Assembly: GCA_030599705.1 (NCBI GenBank)
Contig: JAUVNM010000069.1
Location: 1 to 8,014, forward strand
Origin: Gammaproteobacteria bacterium
GTDB lineage: Bacteria; Pseudomonadota; Gammaproteobacteria; UBA9214
Direction of reading: 5' to 3'
Length of the DNA stretch: 8,014 bases
Shown: in pieces, positions 5,446 to 8,014 of the stretch
Layout: the number at the start of each line of letters is the position of its first letter
How positions within the stretch are numbered: position 1 is the first letter of the stretch
Translations under genes and position numbers: made by a program
Notes under the pieces: model-generated
Told to the model about the DNA's origin: nothing
What the model saw: the letters and a program-made list of their open reading frames with translations, nothing else
Databases searched by the model: none

Positions 5446-6849
5446 ATGGATGAGCTGAAAATCCACAATAGCCAGACCGGCCGCAAGGAAACCTTCGTTC
5501 CCCTGGAGGAGGGCAGGGTACGCATGTATGTCTGCGGTATGACGGTCTACGACTATTGCCACCTGGGGCATGCCCGGGTGATGGTCGTATTTGATGTCGT
5601 CAGCCGCTACCTGCGCCACGTCGGCTATGAGGTCACCTACGTGCGCAACATTACCGATGTCGATGACAAGATCATCCGGCGTGCCAATGAAAACGGCGAG
5701 GACATCAATGCCCTGACCGGGCGCTTTATCAGGATTATGCACGAGGATGCTGCTGCACTGGGCGTGCTCGAGCCGGACCTGGAGCCGCGTGCCACTACCT
5801 CGATGGACGCCATCATCGCGATGATCGCAACCCTGGTTGACAAGGGCTATGCCTACCAGGGTGACAACGGCGATGTGTATTACGCGGTCAACCGCTTTGC
5901 AAACTATGGGCGGCTGTCCGGCAAAAAGCTCGATGAGCTGCGTGCCGGCGAACGCGTGGAAGTGGATACGGCAAAACAGGATCCGCTGGATTTCGTGCTC
6001 TGGAAACCGGCCAAGCCGGGTGAACCCAGCTGGAAGTCACCGTGGGGTAACGGGCGGCCGGGCTGGCATATCGAATGTTCGGCCATGTCTACGCAATGTC
6101 TAGGCAATCATTTTGATATTCACGGCGGCGGCATGGACCTGAAGTTCCCGCATCATGAGAATGAAATCGCACAGTCGGAAGCGGCTACCGGGGAACCCTT
6201 CGTCAACCTCTGGATGCACAATGGCTTCGTCAAGGTCGACGAGGAGAAAATGTCCAAGTCACTTGGTAATTTCTTTACCGTGAGGGAAATTCTGAAAAAC
6301 TACCGGGCGGAAGAGGTGCGTTATTTCATCCTGGCCAGCCATTACCGCAGTCCACTCAACTATGCACAGGAAAACCTGGATAACAGCAAGGCGGCTTTGA
6401 CCCGGCTGTATACCGCACTGCGCGGCCTGTCGCCGGTGAACTGCCCCGCTGACAACAACTATGCACAGGCCTTCCACACAGCGATGAACGATGATTTCAA
6501 TTCGCCGGAGGCCATTGCGGTACTGTTCGAAATCACCCGCGACATCAACCGTATCCGGGAGAGTGACCGCAACCGGGCACACGAACTGGCAGGGTGCCTG
6601 GTTGCCCTCGGCGCTGTCCTCGGCCTGTTGCAGGGCAATCCGGAGAGCTACCTGCGCGGGGGCAGCAAACTTCAGCAAGAGTCTGCGGACCACCTGTCGG
6701 ATGCTGCGATTGAAGCCATGATCCGGCAACGCATCCAGGCGCGTGCGGACAAGGACTGGGCCGAGGCCGACCGGATCCGCGATTCCCTGGAATCCGGGGG
6801 CATCGTCCTGGAAGACGGGGCCGCAGGCACCACCTGGCGCAGAAAATAG
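5446..6849 (+). CDS. cysS: Cysteinyl-tRNA synthetase
   Basis: CysS charges tRNA-Cys with cysteine in the cytoplasm; it is a class I synthetase acting as a monomer. The 467-residue product (E. coli 461) is colinear with the E. coli enzyme. The HIGH-type motif is HLGH (39-42) and KMSKS is at 268-272. The four zinc ligands that recognise cysteine are all present: C30 in MYVCGMTVYD, C211 in GWHIECSAMS, and H236 and E240 in FPHHENEIAQ. The C-terminus GIVLEDGAAGTTWRRK is nearly identical to that of E. coli. The ATG at 5446 gives an N-terminus only two residues longer than in E. coli; in-frame ATGs at 5365 and 5416 would add 27 or 10 unconserved residues and have no ribosome-binding site. The chosen start also has only a weak one (GCGGG, 10 bases away). 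It diverges from ppiB and converges on folD. Confidence 0.98.
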   Translation: MDELKIHNSQTGRKETFVPLEEGRVRMYVCGMTVYDYCHLGHARVMVVFDVVSRYLRHVGYEVTYVRNITDVDDKIIRRANENGEDINALTGRFIRIMHEDAAALGVLEPDLEPRATTSMDAIIAMIATLVDKGYAYQGDNGDVYYAVNRFANYGRLSGKKLDELRAGERVEVDTAKQDPLDFVLWKPAKPGEPSWKSPWGNGRPGWHIECSAMSTQCLGNHFDIHGGGMDLKFPHHENEIAQSEAATGEPFVNLWMHNGFVKVDEEKMSKSLGNFFTVREILKNYRAEEVRYFILASHYRSPLNYAQENLDNSKAALTRLYTALRGLSPVNCPADNNYAQAFHTAMNDDFNSPEAIAVLFEITRDINRIRESDRNRAHELAGCLVALGAVLGLLQGNPESYLRGGSKLQQESADHLSDAAIEAMIRQRIQARADKDWAEADRIRDSLESGGIVLEDGAAGTTWRRK

Positions 6850-6856
6850 CCCGGCG

Positions 6857-7711
6857 TCAGGTGTGTAATTCCTGGGCAGCGAACAGGGTATTTTCCAGCA
6901 GGGTCGCCACCGTCATCGGTCCAACGCCACCCGGTACCGGGGTAATCCAGGCGGCGCGTTCGCGGGCCGCCGCGTAACCGATATCTCCAGTCAGGCTGCC
7001 GTCGTCCAGCCGGTTGATCCCGACATCGATCACCGTTGCGCCGGGCTTGACCCACTCGCCAGGGACCAGCCCGGGTTTCCCGACCGCAACCACCAGCACG
7101 TCGGCGCGTCCCGTGTGGTATTCAAGGTCACGGGTAAACCGGTGACAGGTTGTTGGCGTACATCCCGCCAGCAGCAGCTCGAGGGTCATCGGGCGTCCGA
7201 CATTGTTGGAGGCGCCGACAATGACTGCCTCGCGCCCGTGAAAGGTTTCGCCGGTGTGCTCCAGCAGGGTGATCACGCCCTTGGGTGTGCAGGAACGGAG
7301 CAGGGGGCGCCGTAATGCCAGCCGGCCAATATTGTAGGGATGGAAACCGTCCACGTCCTTGTCCGGCCGAATGCATTCGGTCACCTTGTCGGCATCGATA
7401 TGGCCCGGCAGCGGGAACTGCACCAGGATTCCGTCGATGTCATTATCGTTGTTCAGGTCCGCGATGAGATTCAGCAGATCTGCCTCGCTGGTGGACTCCG
7501 GCAGGTCAAAATCGCGTGACAGGACACCGGCCTCGTCGCAGGCGCGGCGCTTGTTGCGGACATAGATTTCGGAAGCCGGGTCCTGCCCGACCAGGACGAC
7601 CGCGAGACCGGGCGGGCGCAGCCCGGCCCCGGTACGCGCCATAATGCGGTCTTTGACTGTCTGCCGGACGTCGGCAGCAATGGCCTTGCCATCAATCAGT
7701 TTTGCGGTCAT
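6857..7711 (-). CDS. folD: Bifunctional methylenetetrahydrofolate dehydrogenase / methenyltetrahydrofolate cyclohydrolase
   Basis: FolD oxidises 5,10-methylene-THF with NADP and hydrolyses the methenyl product to 10-formyl-THF, which supplies purine synthesis and formyl-Met-tRNA. The 284-residue product (E. coli 288) carries the catalytic Y50 and K54 in EIYVRNKRRACDEAG, Q98 in DGILVQFPLPG, D121 in DKDVDGFHPYN, the NADP-binding AVIVGASNNVGRPMTLELLLAG, and TPVPGGVGPMTVATLLENT near the C-terminus. Y50, K54, Q98 and D121 fall at the E. coli numbers. One small departure is SCTP where E. coli has PCTP. The start ATG 7711 gives the standard MTAKLIDGKAIA end; the frame stays open upstream into the repeat at 7778-7797, but those 26 residues are not FolD-like. 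No clear Shine-Dalgarno precedes the start. It stands alone on its strand and converges on cysS with a 7-base gap. Confidence 0.97.
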   Translation of the reverse strand: MTAKLIDGKAIAADVRQTVKDRIMARTGAGLRPPGLAVVLVGQDPASEIYVRNKRRACDEAGVLSRDFDLPESTSEADLLNLIADLNNDNDIDGILVQFPLPGHIDADKVTECIRPDKDVDGFHPYNIGRLALRRPLLRSCTPKGVITLLEHTGETFHGREAVIVGASNNVGRPMTLELLLAGCTPTTCHRFTRDLEYHTGRADVLVVAVGKPGLVPGEWVKPGATVIDVGINRLDDGSLTGDIGYAAARERAAWITPVPGGVGPMTVATLLENTLFAAQELHT

Positions 7712-7746
7712 ATACTGTCTGCACCAGCGTGCCCGAAGAGCGCGGG

Positions 7747-7776
7747 ATTCTCGCACGGGGCATTGGAGGTACACAA
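7747..7776 (-). promoter_or_regulatory. Weak candidate promoter for folD
   Basis: On the minus strand TTGTGT (7776-7771) and GAGAAT (7752-7747) are 18 bases apart. The -35 matches only its first three bases and the -10 four of six. The position fits a leader of about 30 bases. The 4-copy repeat abuts the -35 on its upstream side. Treat as tentative. Confidence 0.25.
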
Positions 7777-7777
7777 C

Positions 7778-7797
7778 ATGGCATGGCATGGCATGGC
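7778..7797. repeat. Short tandem repeat, ATGGC x 4
   Basis: Four perfect, uninterrupted copies of the 5-base unit ATGGC lie between folD and the tRNA. On the plus strand GGAGG (7765-7769) precedes the first ATG by 8 bases, a good ribosome-binding arrangement. It would open a 10-codon reading frame (MAWHGMAKLS, stop 7808-7810). Each copy offers another ATG: from 7783 a 23-codon frame (stop 7852-7854), from 7788 a 49-codon frame (stop 7935-7937, touching the tRNA). A unit of five bases shifts the frame whenever copy number changes by anything other than a multiple of three. None of these frames resembles a known protein and no plus-strand promoter is evident, so I do not call a gene. Confidence 0.85.
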
Positions 7798-7850
7798 AAA
7801 ATTATCCTGATAATCGGGTTGTTGAGGCCTGCTGCCCGTTCCCGCTGTAT

Positions 7851-7879
7851 TTGACCGTTTTCAGGCCAGCACGTATTAT
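7851..7879 (+). promoter_or_regulatory. Sigma-70 promoter of tRNA-Pro with GC-rich discriminator
   Basis: TTGACC (7851-7856) and TATTAT (7874-7879) are separated by exactly 17 bases; each matches five of six consensus positions, the best promoter in the window. The bases after the -10 (CGCGGGG, 7880-7886) are all G or C. Such discriminators are known from stable-RNA promoters under stringent (ppGpp) control, so growth-rate regulation is expected. The start would be near 7886, giving a 5' leader of about 52 bases to be removed by RNase P. Confidence 0.75.
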
Positions 7880-7937
7880 CGCGGGGCTCAGCAAGGACGA
7901 TACACTACTGAATCGCCTCGTGAATGCACATAGGTGA

Positions 7938-8014
7938 CGGGGTATAGCGCAGCCTGGTAGCGCGCCTGCTTTGGGAGCAGGATGTCGGGGGTTCAAATCC
8001 CTCTACCCCGACCA
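7938..8014 (+). tRNA. tRNA-Pro (anticodon UGG)
   Basis: A full 77-base cloverleaf folds by hand: acceptor CGGGGTA (7938-7944) with TACCCCG (8004-8010), D stem GCGC/GCGC, anticodon stem CCTGC/GCAGG with loop TTTGGGA (7970-7976) and anticodon TGG at 7972-7974, variable loop ATGTC, T stem GGGGG/CCCTC (one G-U pair) around TTCAAAT, discriminator A, and an encoded CCA at 8012-8014. A first pair C1-G72 is typical of bacterial proline tRNAs. UGG reads CCA and, if U34 is modified, other CCN codons. The window ends at the CCA, so its terminator and any neighbouring tRNA are not visible. Confidence 0.98.

Noticed and set aside
7712..7789. FolD start at 7789 inside the ATGGC repeat
   Set aside because: The extra 26 residues are not FolD-like, and the standard N-terminus begins at 7711.
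7938..8014. tRNA 3' end as an integration site of a mobile element
   Set aside because: No integrase, direct repeat or foreign gene is visible, and the sequence stops at the CCA, so there is nothing to support it.

Overview
This window reads as ordinary core chromosome of a gammaproteobacterium with a GC-rich genome (roughly 60% by eye). The proteins align by memory to E. coli and Pseudomonas orthologues along their full length. The purF-metZ pair is typical of Pseudomonas-like gammaproteobacteria that make homocysteine by direct sulfhydrylation. The lpxH, ppiB, cysS, folD and tRNA cluster also recalls Pseudomonas, where, as I remember it, glnS lies between ppiB and cysS; it is absent here. 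LpxH shows a Gram-negative lipid A maker. The species cannot be resolved, and I see no phage, transposon, CRISPR or plasmid genes.

Layout. The 3' part of purF enters from the left edge on the plus strand (1-653). A 160-base gap holds a promoter-like pair and an intrinsic-terminator-like hairpin just ahead of metZ (814-2007). metZ overlaps a TTG-started glycerate 2-kinase gene by 32 bases (1976-3229). Six bases later comes a gene for a secreted protein of unknown function (3236-3952). These three plus-strand genes look like one transcription unit. It meets, with a 3-base gap, the minus-strand pair ppiB-lpxH (5299 down to 3956). ppiB and cysS (5446-6849, plus) diverge from a 146-base region. 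cysS converges on folD (7711 down to 6857, minus) with a 7-base gap. The last 226 bases before the tRNA hold a four-copy 5-base repeat and a strong tRNA promoter with a GC-rich discriminator. A complete tRNA-Pro(UGG) (7938-8014) ends exactly at the right edge. No gene-free stretch exceeds 300 bases.

How the genes connect. Most products are housekeeping enzymes: PurF (first step of purine synthesis), FolD (one-carbon folates used for purines and methionine), MetZ (homocysteine formation), CysS and tRNA-Pro (translation), LpxH (lipid A) and a cyclophilin. The kinase and secreted protein downstream of metZ are the least understood part.

I did not find a new multi-gene system. The observations most worth testing are: (1) the cyclophilin gene seems to encode both an exported and a cytoplasmic form through two Shine-Dalgarno-backed starts; (2) metZ can apparently only be transcribed through a terminator-like hairpin that has a possible competing fold, which suggests attenuation; (3) the divergent glycerate kinase is tightly coupled to metZ; (4) a short tandem repeat sits directly behind a strong ribosome-binding site.
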